Both the position numbers and the translations under genes were made by a program. The notes beneath the pieces were generated by a model. It had not been told where the DNA came from and made no database searches. It worked only from the letters and a program-made list of their open reading frames with translations. Shown piece after piece: positions 1 to 5,020 of a stretch of DNA of 5,555 bases. The stretch is from assembly GCA_030632745.1 (NCBI GenBank), contig DAOVUE010000134.1:1-5555 (forward strand), in the 5' to 3' direction. The first letter of the stretch is position 1. Every line of letters begins with the position of its first letter. The stretch is from Pseudomonadota bacterium (lineage in GTDB: Bacteria; Pseudomonadota; Gammaproteobacteria; GRL18).

Positions 1-38
1 AAAAGGAAGGTGTTTAAAAACGGGTTTGTGCTGTAAAA

Positions 39-78
39 AATAAAGGCCCGTAATAGTAAACTATAACGGGCCTTTATT
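39..78 (-). terminator. Rho-independent, probably bidirectional terminator of the globule gene
   Basis: A perfect 13-bp inverted repeat (39-51 with 66-78, AATAAAGGCCCGT type) encloses a second short stem formed by ATAGT and ACTAT. On the minus strand the hairpin is followed by a T-rich run (complement of 35-40), as expected for intrinsic termination of the gene ending at 115. The plus strand also has T-rich sequence after the stem, so it could stop transcription from either side. Confidence 0.85.
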
Positions 79-95
79 AAACTATATTAACTATG

Positions 96-113
96 CTAAT
101 CCAGCTGGATTAG
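96..113. repeat. Perfect 18-bp palindrome next to the globule gene stop codon
   Basis: CTAATCCAGCTGGATTAG is its own reverse complement. It lies one base beyond the TAA stop (115-117) and before the terminator stem at 39-78. It could be a protein-binding site, or a small extra hairpin (loop taken from the centre) protecting the mRNA 3' end. No T-run follows, so it is not itself a terminator. Confidence 0.6.
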
Positions 114-114
114 A

Positions 115-732
115 TTACTTAGCAGCAGGTGCCTTAGCTGGAACTGGAGCAGGAGCTTGTGCAGCCCATTGCTTCATTCTTTCTTCATAGGCTTTACGTG
201 CTGCTGCCATTTGAGCTTGCTGCTGCTGCTGCATGACCTGCGTACGTTTCTGTTGTGCATCATAGCGAGCCCTTGCTTCTGGGCTTTGTACTGCTGGAGC
301 CATCATTCTAGGAGCCTGAAATTGAGGAGCCATCATCGGTGCCTGAGGAGCATAACCATAACCAGGACGTCCATAACCACCACCATAACCATCTGTATTC
401 TGGTAACTATTATAAGCATCACTGCGCATATCAGTGTTGTTATAACCATTGTAGTTGCTGTTGCCGCTGCCGTAAGCTGAACCGCTAGTGTTGCCTCTAC
501 CGCGACCACGGCCACGACCTTTAATAGTGATTTCTACATCACCGTCCATGTCAGCATCACCAGAACCGTCTCCCCAACCACTGCCATAGCCATTGCCATA
601 AGCATTGTTGTTCATGTTATTGTAACCGGTACCATTCCAGTTTGTGTTGCTGTTACCATCATCCCAGAACGCACTGGCAGACATAGAAGCAGTAGTAGCG
701 GCGATTGCAACGGCAATTAATAATTTTTTCAT
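115..732 (-). CDS. Sulfur-globule-type secreted protein, Gly/Asn/Tyr-rich
   Basis: The 205-residue product starts with a typical Sec signal peptide: a basic MKK start, a hydrophobic core, and an ASA cleavage site near residues 19-21 followed by FW. The mature part is rich in Gly, Asn, Tyr and Ser (about 24-125). It contains an acidic DADMDGDV segment (59-66), then ITIKG and four to five Arg-Gly repeats (72-80). A Pro/Met/Ala segment follows (about 126-150), then a charged helical part with a Gln run (168-172), ending in Ala-Pro-Lys repeats. This layout fits the sulfur globule protein family, whose members form the protein envelope around stored elemental sulfur in sulfur oxidisers. The assignment rests on composition and these motifs, because low-complexity proteins give weak homology. 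The ATG is supported by GGAGAG at 739-744, 6-8 bases upstream. The gene appears monocistronic, with its own promoter candidate and a strong terminator downstream. Confidence 0.8.
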   Translation of the reverse strand: MKKLLIAVAIAATTASMSASAFWDDGNSNTNWNGTGYNNMNNNAYGNGYGSGWGDGSGDADMDGDVEITIKGRGRGRGRGNTSGSAYGSGNSNYNGYNNTDMRSDAYNSYQNTDGYGGGYGRPGYGYAPQAPMMAPQFQAPRMMAPAVQSPEARARYDAQQKRTQVMQQQQQAQMAAARKAYEERMKQWAAQAPAPVPAKAPAAK

Positions 733-866
733 TTTAAACTCTCCAAAGTTTTTTAAATCAAATGTGTGTTGTTATTTTAATTGAATTGATAAAAACAAGG
801 CTGTACTTTTTATTTATACAATATCAGCAACAGTTGTTTTTTCGATTTCTTTATTAAAGTGAAGTC

Positions 867-895
867 AGTATATAGCACAACATCAATATAAGCAA
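867..895 (-). promoter_or_regulatory. Candidate sigma-70 promoter of the globule gene
   Basis: Reading the minus strand, TTGCTT (890-895) and TATACT (867-872) are separated by exactly 17 bases, close to the consensus -35 and -10. Transcription would begin near 860, giving a leader of about 130 bases before the ATG. The hexamers lie between the hemF stop (922) and the globule gene. A weaker -10-like TATAAA nearer the gene lacks a good -35. Confidence 0.5.
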
Positions 896-913
896 GCATT
901 AATATTGATATTG
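878..913. promoter_or_regulatory. 12-bp inverted repeat around the -35 box; candidate operator
   Basis: CAACATCAATAT (878-889) and ATATTGATATTG (902-913) are inverted copies matching at 11 of 12 positions. The 12-base spacer contains the -35 hexamer of the promoter candidate. This spacing would suit a dimeric regulator binding across the promoter. As RNA it would form a hairpin just after hemF, but no U-run follows, so it is a poor terminator. Confidence 0.4.
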
Positions 914-921
914 TTAGCCGC

Positions 922-1836
922 CTATAATTTTAACCAGTTTTGCGGTTTAAGATAGTGATCATATAATCTGGCTTCATCACTTCCCGGATCAGGTTTCCAG
1001 TTGTATCGCCATTTGACCAGCGGCGGTAGTGACATTAATATTGATTCTGTTCTTCCGCCCGTTTGCAATCCAAATAAGGTGCCGCGGTCATAGACTAAAT
1101 TAAATTCAACATAGCGGCCACGCCGATAAAGCTGAAAATCCCGTTCACGTTCACCAAACGGGGTCTGTTTGCGTTTTTGCACTATAGGAAGATAAGCCGG
1201 GATAAAATGATTTCCAATGCTCTTAATCAGGCTGAAGCCGTGTTCAAACCCATGCTGGTTAAAATCATCAAAGAAAAGCCCACCGACTCCTCGTGTTTCC
1301 TGCCGATGAGGCAGATAAAAATACTCATCACACCATTTTTTATAGCGGCTGTAATAACTGCTGTCAATTTCATCACAGGCCATTTTAGCCGTTTGATGCC
1401 AATGGATGACATCCTCTTTAAAGGGATAATAAGGCGTTAAATCAAAACCACCGCCAAACCACCAGATTGGATCGGCATCGGCTTTCTCTGCAATAAAAAA
1501 TCGTATATTGGCATGTGTTGTGGGTACATAAGGATTGTTTGGATGAATAACCAGTGACACTCCCATGGCAATAAAACTCCTGCCCTCCAGCTCTGGTCGT
1601 TTGGCTGTTGCAGAACGGGGCAATGAATTCCCCATGACATGAGAAAAGTTAACCCCCGCCTGTTCGAATGTGTTGCCCTCTGTTAGTACTCGGGAACGGC
1701 CGCCACCGCCCTCATCACGGGTCCAGCTCTCTTCGATAAATGTTTGCTCCCCATCTTCCTGTTCCAGAGAGCGACAAATAGAATCTTGTAACTGCAGTAA
1801 AAAATCTTTAACAGCTGTAGTATCAGGTTTATTCAT
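922..1836 (-). CDS. hemF: Oxygen-dependent coproporphyrinogen III oxidase
   Basis: This enzyme decarboxylates two propionate side chains of coproporphyrinogen III with O2 to give protoporphyrinogen IX in haem synthesis. The protein has 304 residues, close to the roughly 300 usual for gammaproteobacterial HemF, and is collinear with it throughout. Visible hallmarks are GGGGRSRVL (43-51), [10 protein letters not shown] (58-67), [11 protein letters not shown] (125-135), the [13 protein letters not shown] to GGLFFD signature (166-190), [10 protein letters not shown] (239-248), and [12 protein letters not shown] (254-265). Conserved histidines are at 98, 108, 147 and 177. I chose the ATG at 1836 because alignment with known HemF begins there (MNKPDTTAV). 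The frame stays open upstream to a GTG at 2121, adding 95 residues that are not part of the family. The ribosome site is weak (AAAGAA just before the ATG). Oxygen dependence implies an aerobic or microaerobic host. Confidence 0.96.
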   Translation of the reverse strand: MNKPDTTAVKDFLLQLQDSICRSLEQEDGEQTFIEESWTRDEGGGGRSRVLTEGNTFEQAGVNFSHVMGNSLPRSATAKRPELEGRSFIAMGVSLVIHPNNPYVPTTHANIRFFIAEKADADPIWWFGGGFDLTPYYPFKEDVIHWHQTAKMACDEIDSSYYSRYKKWCDEYFYLPHRQETRGVGGLFFDDFNQHGFEHGFSLIKSIGNHFIPAYLPIVQKRKQTPFGERERDFQLYRRGRYVEFNLVYDRGTLFGLQTGGRTESILMSLPPLVKWRYNWKPDPGSDEARLYDHYLKPQNWLKL

Positions 1837-2121
1837 CAATTCTTTTGTGCGAGAAACCTCGTCCTTCAGGACGGGGAGGGATAGCACATCTCCTATATAA
1901 TTAAAATTAAGGGCTGACAAACTTTGTAAGAAGTCAGTCAGGGCAAGTGTTATTACTGACACCGCTTGCTGGTCAGGTTCTGAGTATGTTGAATGCTGAA
2001 ATAACCTTTTCAGGTGCAGCAAACGCTCGTCTCCACGGTAATGCGTATTATCACTAATAGAGTTAATGATAAATCCGACTCCCTCTCGATCGCTTATCCA
2101 AAGGTTTAACGCAATACACAC
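1837..2121 (-). other. Open 95-codon in-frame extension upstream of hemF, status unknown
   Basis: Reading the minus strand from a GTG at 2121, the hemF frame continues without a stop for 95 codons before the canonical ATG. The GTG has a GAGGGG run 11 bases upstream. The translation is not low-complexity (for example [10 protein letters not shown] and [13 protein letters not shown]) but I do not recognise it. Its last part, [11 protein letters not shown], is encoded by the hairpin at 1857-1876. It could be an N-terminal extension of HemF, a remnant of another gene, or a chance open frame in DNA of mobile-element origin. I favour the canonical hemF start and treat this stretch as unassigned. 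Confidence 0.35.
1857..1876 (+). repeat. Hairpin resembling an IS200/IS605-type end
   Basis: CCTCGTCC (1857-1864) pairs with GGACGGGG (1869-1876) around a TTCA loop, followed by AGGG. The one non-Watson-Crick pair is T-G on the plus strand but would be an A-C mismatch on the minus strand, so the fold is better on plus. Short GC hairpins with a TTCA or TTTA loop are common at the ends of IS200/IS605-family elements. Here it sits 20 bases upstream of the hemF ATG. No transposase remains are visible beside it. Confidence 0.4.
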
Positions 2122-2164
2122 TGACGATATGTCCCCTCACCGTCTGTTTAATGTATTACCTAAG

Positions 2165-2296
2165 AGGTTGGGTCTGAGGTGGCAACCCAACGTTACTATT
2201 TCTTAAGTAAGGTTTAACAACTTTTTAAATCTCCTGTTGTTGATCTGGTCAACCGAAGCTCTTACAAGCTTCTGCCTTTAGGCAGGGGTGATTGAC
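2165..2296 (+). mobile_element. Probable right-end remnant of an IS200/IS605-family element
   Basis: The plus strand shows a run of short hairpins: GTTGGGT/ACCCAAC (2167-2173 with 2185-2191), GTTGA/TCAAC (2240-2253 region), GAAGCT/AGCTTC (2255-2260 with 2267-2272), and CTTCTGCC/GGCAGGGG with a TTTA loop (2269-2276 with 2281-2288). The last is followed by TGATTGAC. A GC hairpin followed by a GATTGAC-like end is typical of the right ends of IS200/IS605 elements, where the guide RNA of TnpB also ends. The last two hairpins share bases, so they are alternatives. No tnpA or tnpB coding sequence is present, so this would be a scar or a non-autonomous end. The call is from memory of family ends, not a database match. 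Confidence 0.5.
2224..2252 (-). promoter_or_regulatory. Weak candidate promoter toward hemF
   Basis: On the minus strand TTGACC (2247-2252) and TTTAAA (2224-2229) are 17 bases apart. The -35 is good and the -10 mediocre. It lies inside the putative IS end and would give a leader of about 380 bases to the hemF ATG, or about 95 to the GTG at 2121. It is the best promoter-like pair I found between tatC and hemF. Confidence 0.22.
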
Positions 2297-2323
2297 TATG
2301 AGTAAGTTATTTATTAGTTAATA

Positions 2324-2430
2324 GAGGTACTTGCAAAACTGCTCTTAGCTTCCCCCTTTTTTAGCTCGGTGCCCGTATGGGTAAAGGGGGAGGCAAAAAG
2401 CAAGAAAATCTGATGTTTTGCAAGTACCTC
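2324..2430. mobile_element. 107-bp MITE-like element with perfect 16-bp inverted ends
   Basis: GAGGTACTTGCAAAAC (2324-2339) is repeated inverted and without mismatch at 2415-2430. Both ends are flanked by AATA (2320-2323 and 2431-2434), a likely 4-bp target-site duplication. Inside, 2348-2359 pairs with 2383-2394 (12 bp including one wobble, built on CCCCC/GGGGG), and a small CCC/GGG stem caps it, so most of the element can fold into one long hairpin. There is no coding capacity. This is the layout of a miniature inverted-repeat transposable element moved in trans by a transposase elsewhere in the genome. I cannot name the parent family. Confidence 0.75.
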
Positions 2431-2434
2431 AATA

Positions 2435-2576
2435 GAAATATTCCTGGTTATTTTTAGTATAAACCAGATCCCATATCAAGCTAAGTCGTGCTGAGTGTGG
2501 AACAGCTTGTGAGTAGGCTGCTTTTGTATAAGGCATAAGGAAAACATCCTTGTTTCCCGGGTTTTTAATGCTGGAT
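2435..2576. other. Non-coding remainder of the tatC-hemF gap
   Basis: This completes a gene-free region of roughly 440 bases; the rest is covered by the IS-like and MITE-like entries. I see no gene here. A 6-bp inverted repeat CTGGTT/AACCAG (2444-2449 with 2462-2467) surrounds a minus-strand TATACT, but no -35 lies at the right distance. Short complementary AAGGA/TCCTT runs near 2538-2552 and a CCCGGG follow tatC without a minus-strand T-run, so I call no terminator. Confidence 0.5.
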
Positions 2577-3569
2577 CTACTTCTCTTCCTCACGCTCAAT
2601 AGCATCTAATTCGGCTTCCATTTCCTCATCGGTCATGGGCTGGTATCGAGGTTCATCATCGTCAGGTTCTTCAGTTCCAGCCGCAGGCTTGTTATTATCA
2701 TCCGTTGGAGACTTTTGACTGGTTTTGCTTGAAGGCTCTTTATTCTTCGCTGAAGGCTCTTTATTACCTGCTGAAGACTCTTCTTCCTCTTTCTGGCTTT
2801 TTCTTTTGCCAATGATGCGTGAGAAAATAATTCCCAGCTCGAATAGTAACCAGACAGGAATGGCCAGCAGCGTTTGTGAAATGATATCGGGTGGAGTTAA
2901 TAACATGCCGATAACGAAGGAGCCAACGATAATATAAGGACGTTTTGTAGCTAATTTGTCTGCGTCAGTTACACCGGTTAAAGTGAGAACAATGATGACG
3001 ATTGGGACTTCAAAGGCGATGCCGAAGGCAAAAAACATTTTCAGGATAAAATCCAGATACTGGCTGATGTCTGTCATCATGGCAACACCGTCTGGTGTTG
3101 TTGCAGTGAAAAAAGCAAACATGAGAGGGAATACAATATAAAAGGAAAACAGGATGCCCGCATAAAATAGTACTACGCTGGATGCAATGAGCGGCAATGC
3201 CAGACGTTTTTCATGGTTGTAAAGTCCGGGGGCAACAAATGACCAGAACTGGTAGAAAATAAAAGGAATGGCAATAAAAATTGAGGTAACCAGACTGAGT
3301 TTAAACGGGGTTAAAAAAGGTGCGGCTACACCCGTTGCAATCATTGTGCTGCCTTCCGGAAGCTGTTCTAATAAGGGTTCTGCAACCAGCTGATAGAGAT
3401 CATTAGCAAAGAAAAACAGCACTAGAAATATAGCCATGACAACAATGACAATGCGTAACATACGATCACGAAGTTCAATTAAATGAGCCATGAACGGTTG
3501 TTCATTTTCCATTTTCTGTTCACTGTCTGTTATATGTTGTTCAAAATCGTTTTGGGAATTTTCACTCAT
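2577..3569 (-). CDS. tatC: Twin-arginine translocase subunit TatC with long acidic tail
   Basis: TatC is the polytopic inner-membrane receptor that, with TatB, binds twin-arginine signal peptides and, with TatA, exports folded proteins. The 330-residue protein has the conserved HLIELRDR start motif (29-36), the STMIATGVAAPF loop (74-85), FWSFVAPGLYNHE with its key Glu at 120, AFGIAFEVP (181-189) and GMLLTPPD (221-228). Six hydrophobic segments span about 37-250. The core matches E. coli TatC closely. Two ends are unusual: about 20 extra N-terminal residues (an alternative Met is at 20), and a charged tail of about 75 residues (255-330) against a much shorter tail in E. coli. The tail contains heptad repeats (ESSAGNK, EPSAKNK, EPSSKTS) and ends in an acidic PMTDEEMEAELDAIEREEE helix. 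The start at 3569 has a weak ribosome site, so the N-terminus is uncertain. Confidence 0.96.
   Translation of the reverse strand: MSENSQNDFEQHITDSEQKMENEQPFMAHLIELRDRMLRIVIVVMAIFLVLFFFANDLYQLVAEPLLEQLPEGSTMIATGVAAPFLTPFKLSLVTSIFIAIPFIFYQFWSFVAPGLYNHEKRLALPLIASSVVLFYAGILFSFYIVFPLMFAFFTATTPDGVAMMTDISQYLDFILKMFFAFGIAFEVPIVIIVLTLTGVTDADKLATKRPYIIVGSFVIGMLLTPPDIISQTLLAIPVWLLFELGIIFSRIIGKRKSQKEEEESSAGNKEPSAKNKEPSSKTSQKSPTDDNNKPAAGTEEPDDDEPRYQPMTDEEMEAELDAIEREEEK
2728..2781. repeat. 21-bp tandem repeat inside the tatC tail
   Basis: GAAGGCTCTTTATT occurs at 2731-2744 and 2752-2765, exactly 21 bases apart, with a decayed third unit (CTGAAGACTCTTC) beginning near 2770. The period equals seven codons and encodes the ESSAGNK/EPSAKNK/EPSSKTS repeats. 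The unit GCTGAAGGCTCTT (2749-2761) differs at one base from the motif that bounds the hairpin units between hinT and tatA. Confidence 0.7.
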
Positions 3570-3641
3570 GACATCTATTCGTTAAATTACTGTGATTGAT
3601 CTGATAAATTCGGGATCGCCCATTAGGACTCATTCTCAGAG

Positions 3642-4013
3642 TTAAGAATTTTCTGATGCGCCCTGTTTATCTTTTGCGGATATTTTTTTCGCTTCAGATT
3701 CATCAATTTCTAATAGATCATCCATGGATACTTTATCACGAAGCGACTCTGTTTCTGATGTGACAGAGGATTGAAAAGAATTGGCGGCTTTTTTGTACTC
3801 ATCAGCTAAGGCTCTTTGTTCTTCTAAAATGCGTTTCAGATCTTCGTCTTTAAGCTCTTTATTGATGTCATCTTTTACATTACTGATAAATCGATTGGCA
3901 CGACCCACCCATTTCCCGACGGTTCTTGCAACCGCAGGCATACGCTCGGGTCCAATAACTAATAACCCGACAATCCCAATCAGAGAGAGTTCCCAAAAGC
4001 CGATATCAAACAT
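3642..4013 (-). CDS. tatB: Twin-arginine translocase subunit TatB
   Basis: TatB forms the signal-peptide receptor complex with TatC in the inner membrane. The 123-residue protein has the family N-terminus MFDIGFWEL with Glu 8, one membrane segment (about 5-21), the hinge GPERMP (21-26), and an amphipathic helix (about 27-60). A charged coiled-coil-like region (about 50-72) and a hydrophilic, Ser/Glu/Lys-rich C-terminus (about 75-123) follow, which vary freely in the family. GPER and Glu 8 separate it from TatA, which has an FGxKKLR motif. It follows tatA after 41 bases and precedes tatC by 72, consistent with a tatABC operon. The ribosome site before its ATG is poor, so it may rely partly on translation of tatA. 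Confidence 0.96.
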   Translation of the reverse strand: MFDIGFWELSLIGIVGLLVIGPERMPAVARTVGKWVGRANRFISNVKDDINKELKDEDLKRILEEQRALADEYKKAANSFQSSVTSETESLRDKVSMDDLLEIDESEAKKISAKDKQGASENS

Positions 4014-4054
4014 AATGTATTAAAAGTCGCTCATTAAAAATCATTTATTAAAAA
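4013..4054. repeat. Three degenerate 14-bp units filling the tatA-tatB gap
   Basis: The spacer divides into 4013-4026, 4027-4040 and 4041-4054, each ending in ATTAAAAR on the plus strand. They may be decayed tandem copies, or simply AT-rich spacer sequence. The last unit abuts the tatB start, where no good ribosome site is present. Confidence 0.35.
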
Positions 4055-4318
4055 TTAAACCTGTTCTTTGTTTTTTTCAACACTACCTTCAATCGTGGTA
4101 CCTGCTGTGTCGTCTAACTTGGACTGTGTCTGCTTGTTTTGAGCCTGAGTTGCAGCAGAGTCATTATCAGAGCTGCTGTTTTCTTCTTCCTTCATAGCAC
4201 CTTTAAAGTTTTTAATGGCTCCGCCTAAATCTCCTCCAATATTACGCAATTTTTTGGCACCAAATAGAACAAGTATGATGGCCAGGATAATTAATAATTC
4301 AGTAACGCCAAATCCCAT
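4055..4318 (-). CDS. tatA: Twin-arginine translocase subunit TatA
   Basis: TatA is the pore-forming, multimeric subunit of the Tat exporter. The 87-residue protein has one N-terminal membrane segment (about 4-20), the FGAKKLR hinge (19-25), and an amphipathic helix with [17 protein letters not shown] (26-42). An unstructured Ser/Asp/Gln/Lys-rich tail follows, as usual for the family. The polar residue found early in the membrane segment of TatA is present here as Thr 6-Glu 7. The start at 4318 is well supported by AGGAG (4325-4329) six bases upstream, the best ribosome site in the tat cluster. It follows hinT but is separated from it by about 260 bases containing the tandem hairpin units, so transcription into tatABC may be modulated there. 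Confidence 0.95.
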   Translation of the reverse strand: MGFGVTELLIILAIILVLFGAKKLRNIGGDLGGAIKNFKGAMKEEENSSSDNDSAATQAQNKQTQSKLDDTAGTTIEGSVEKNKEQV

Positions 4319-4390
4319 GGGATTCTCCTATATAGTATGTGGTTGCAATATATAAATTAAATATTTTTAAATTCTTTCTTTTCTCTATTT

Positions 4391-4582
4391 GCTGAGGGCT
4401 CTTATAGAGCATGAAATTATGCAGCTGTCTTATGTGAGATTTTAATGTTCTCACAGCGACAGCGGCAAATTTCATGTTTTGCTGACGGCTCTTATCAAAC
4501 ATAAACCTGTCCGCTGTCTTATTTGCAGGTGAAGATGTTTGCAAAACGATAGCGGACAAGTTTATTGGCTGACGGCTCTTAT
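4391..4582. repeat. Tandem two-tier hairpin units between hinT and tatA
   Basis: GCTGASGGCTCTTAT occurs at 4391-4405, 4481-4495 and 4568-4582, spacings of 90 and 87 bases. Between the copies lie two hairpins of the same design. In unit 1 the outer arms are 4410-4429 and 4458-4476 (one bulge, one mismatch) and the inner arms 4433-4439 and 4449-4455 (TGTGAGA/TCTCACA). In unit 2 the outer arms are 4501-4518 and 4548-4565 (one wobble, one mismatch) and the inner arms 4522-4527 and 4540-4545 (TTTGCA/TGCAAA). The arms share GCTGTC near the middle, but the rest differs while pairing is kept. The last motif copy overlaps the hinT stop and supplies TGA followed by TAA. Since hinT and tatA are read the same way, the units should be transcribed. 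Confidence 0.7.
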
Positions 4583-4917
4583 CAAAAACCGGGTAAATTA
4601 TTTCCACCCAGTAAATGGATATGAAGGTGAAATATAATCTGTCCGCCTTCTTTTCCCGTATTAATGATTGTTCTGAAGCCGCCTGACAAGCCCTGGCTTT
4701 CAGCAATTTCAGGTAATTTTAACATCATATAGCTGATGAGTTCATTGTGAGTTTCATTCATCTCAGCCAGACTTTCGATATGAACTTTAGGAATCATCAG
4801 CAAATGTACTTCAGCTTTGGGATAGCGATCCTTAAACACCAGTATTGTATCATCCTGATAAACAATATCTCCCGGAATATCACCTGCAACTATTTTACAA
4901 AAAAGACAATCACTCAT
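4582..4917 (-). CDS. hinT: HIT-family purine nucleoside phosphoramidase HinT
   Basis: HinT is a dimeric cytoplasmic hydrolase that cleaves P-N bonds in adenosine or guanosine 5'-phosphoramidates. The 111-residue protein shows the histidine triad HLHIH at 97-101, with His 99 the expected nucleophile, followed by LLGG. It also has a CLFC pair (Cys 4 and 7) and His 46 (IPKVHIESL), which with the triad form a zinc site in many members. DIVYQDD (17-23), INTGKEGGQ (86-93) and overall length match bacterial HinT. It lies between hisE and tatA, a known gammaproteobacterial arrangement without an obvious functional link to either. Its stop codon falls inside a copy of the intergenic repeat motif, and the C-terminus (NNLPGF) may have been reshaped by it. 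Confidence 0.94.
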   Translation of the reverse strand: MSDCLFCKIVAGDIPGDIVYQDDTILVFKDRYPKAEVHLLMIPKVHIESLAEMNETHNELISYMMLKLPEIAESQGLSGGFRTIINTGKEGGQIIFHLHIHLLGGNNLPGF

Positions 4918-4921
4918 TCTT

Positions 4922-4948
4922 GTTCTCTTCTAAAAAGTTCTCTTCTAA
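4922..4948. repeat. Duplicated 12-bp segment covering the hinT ribosome-site region
   Basis: GTTCTCTTCTAA occurs at 4922-4933 and 4937-4948, three bases apart. On the mRNA strand this gives two copies of TTAGAAGAGAAC, the nearer one ending five bases before the hinT ATG. The purine-rich AGAAGAG is the likely but imperfect ribosome site, so the duplication provides a second, more distant copy. Confidence 0.6.
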
Positions 4949-4981
4949 GTTTAGCTAAGGGATTTATTTGCTAACGGCTCT
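4941..4981. repeat. Copies of the GCTRANGGCTC intergenic motif before hinT
   Basis: GCTAACGGCTCT (4970-4981) matches the boundary motif of the hairpin units beyond hinT, and GCTAAGGG (4954-4961) is a partial copy 16 bases away. The 21 bases at 4941-4961 match 5369-5389, before hisE, at 17 positions. The two gaps on either side of hisE therefore share ancestry. Confidence 0.5.
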
Positions 4982-4993
4982 GTTTATTTACTT

Positions 4994-5020
4994 AGGGACT
5001 TGGCATTTATTAAAGTCCCT
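4994..5020 (-). repeat. Hairpin overlapping the hisE stop codon
   Basis: AGGGACTT (4994-5001) and AAGTCCCT (5013-5020) are perfect inverted 8-bp arms. The distal arm encodes the last residues of HisE (KGL) and the stop lies in the loop. No T-run follows on the minus strand, so it looks more like an mRNA-end stabiliser or processing hairpin than a terminator. Confidence 0.5.

Noticed and set aside
157..480. Plus-strand open frame opposite the globule gene
   Set aside because: Its Cys/Ile/Thr-rich translation is the antisense shadow of a low-complexity Gly/Asn/Tyr gene.
1177..1440. Plus-strand open frame within hemF
   Set aside because: It lies wholly inside the strongly supported hemF and has no motif or ribosome site of note.
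1900..2140. Plus-strand tnpB remnant between the two IS-like hairpins
   Set aside because: None of the plus-strand frames showed zinc-finger cysteine pairs or RuvC-like motifs expected of TnpB.
2535..2576. Terminator directly after tatC
   Set aside because: The complementary AAGGA/TCCTT and CCCGGG runs are short, and no T-run follows on the minus strand.
4391..4582. Integron attC sites or a CRISPR array
   Set aside because: The hairpins lack the paired RYYYAAC and GTTRRRY core sites of attC. The repeats are too few, too long and too self-complementary for CRISPR, and no cas or integrase gene is present.
4299..4706. Minus-strand 135-codon open frame spanning the hairpin units and the end of hinT
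   Set aside because: It overlaps hinT in another frame, lies on inverted repeats, and has no recognisable domain; the repeats simply lack stops in this frame.
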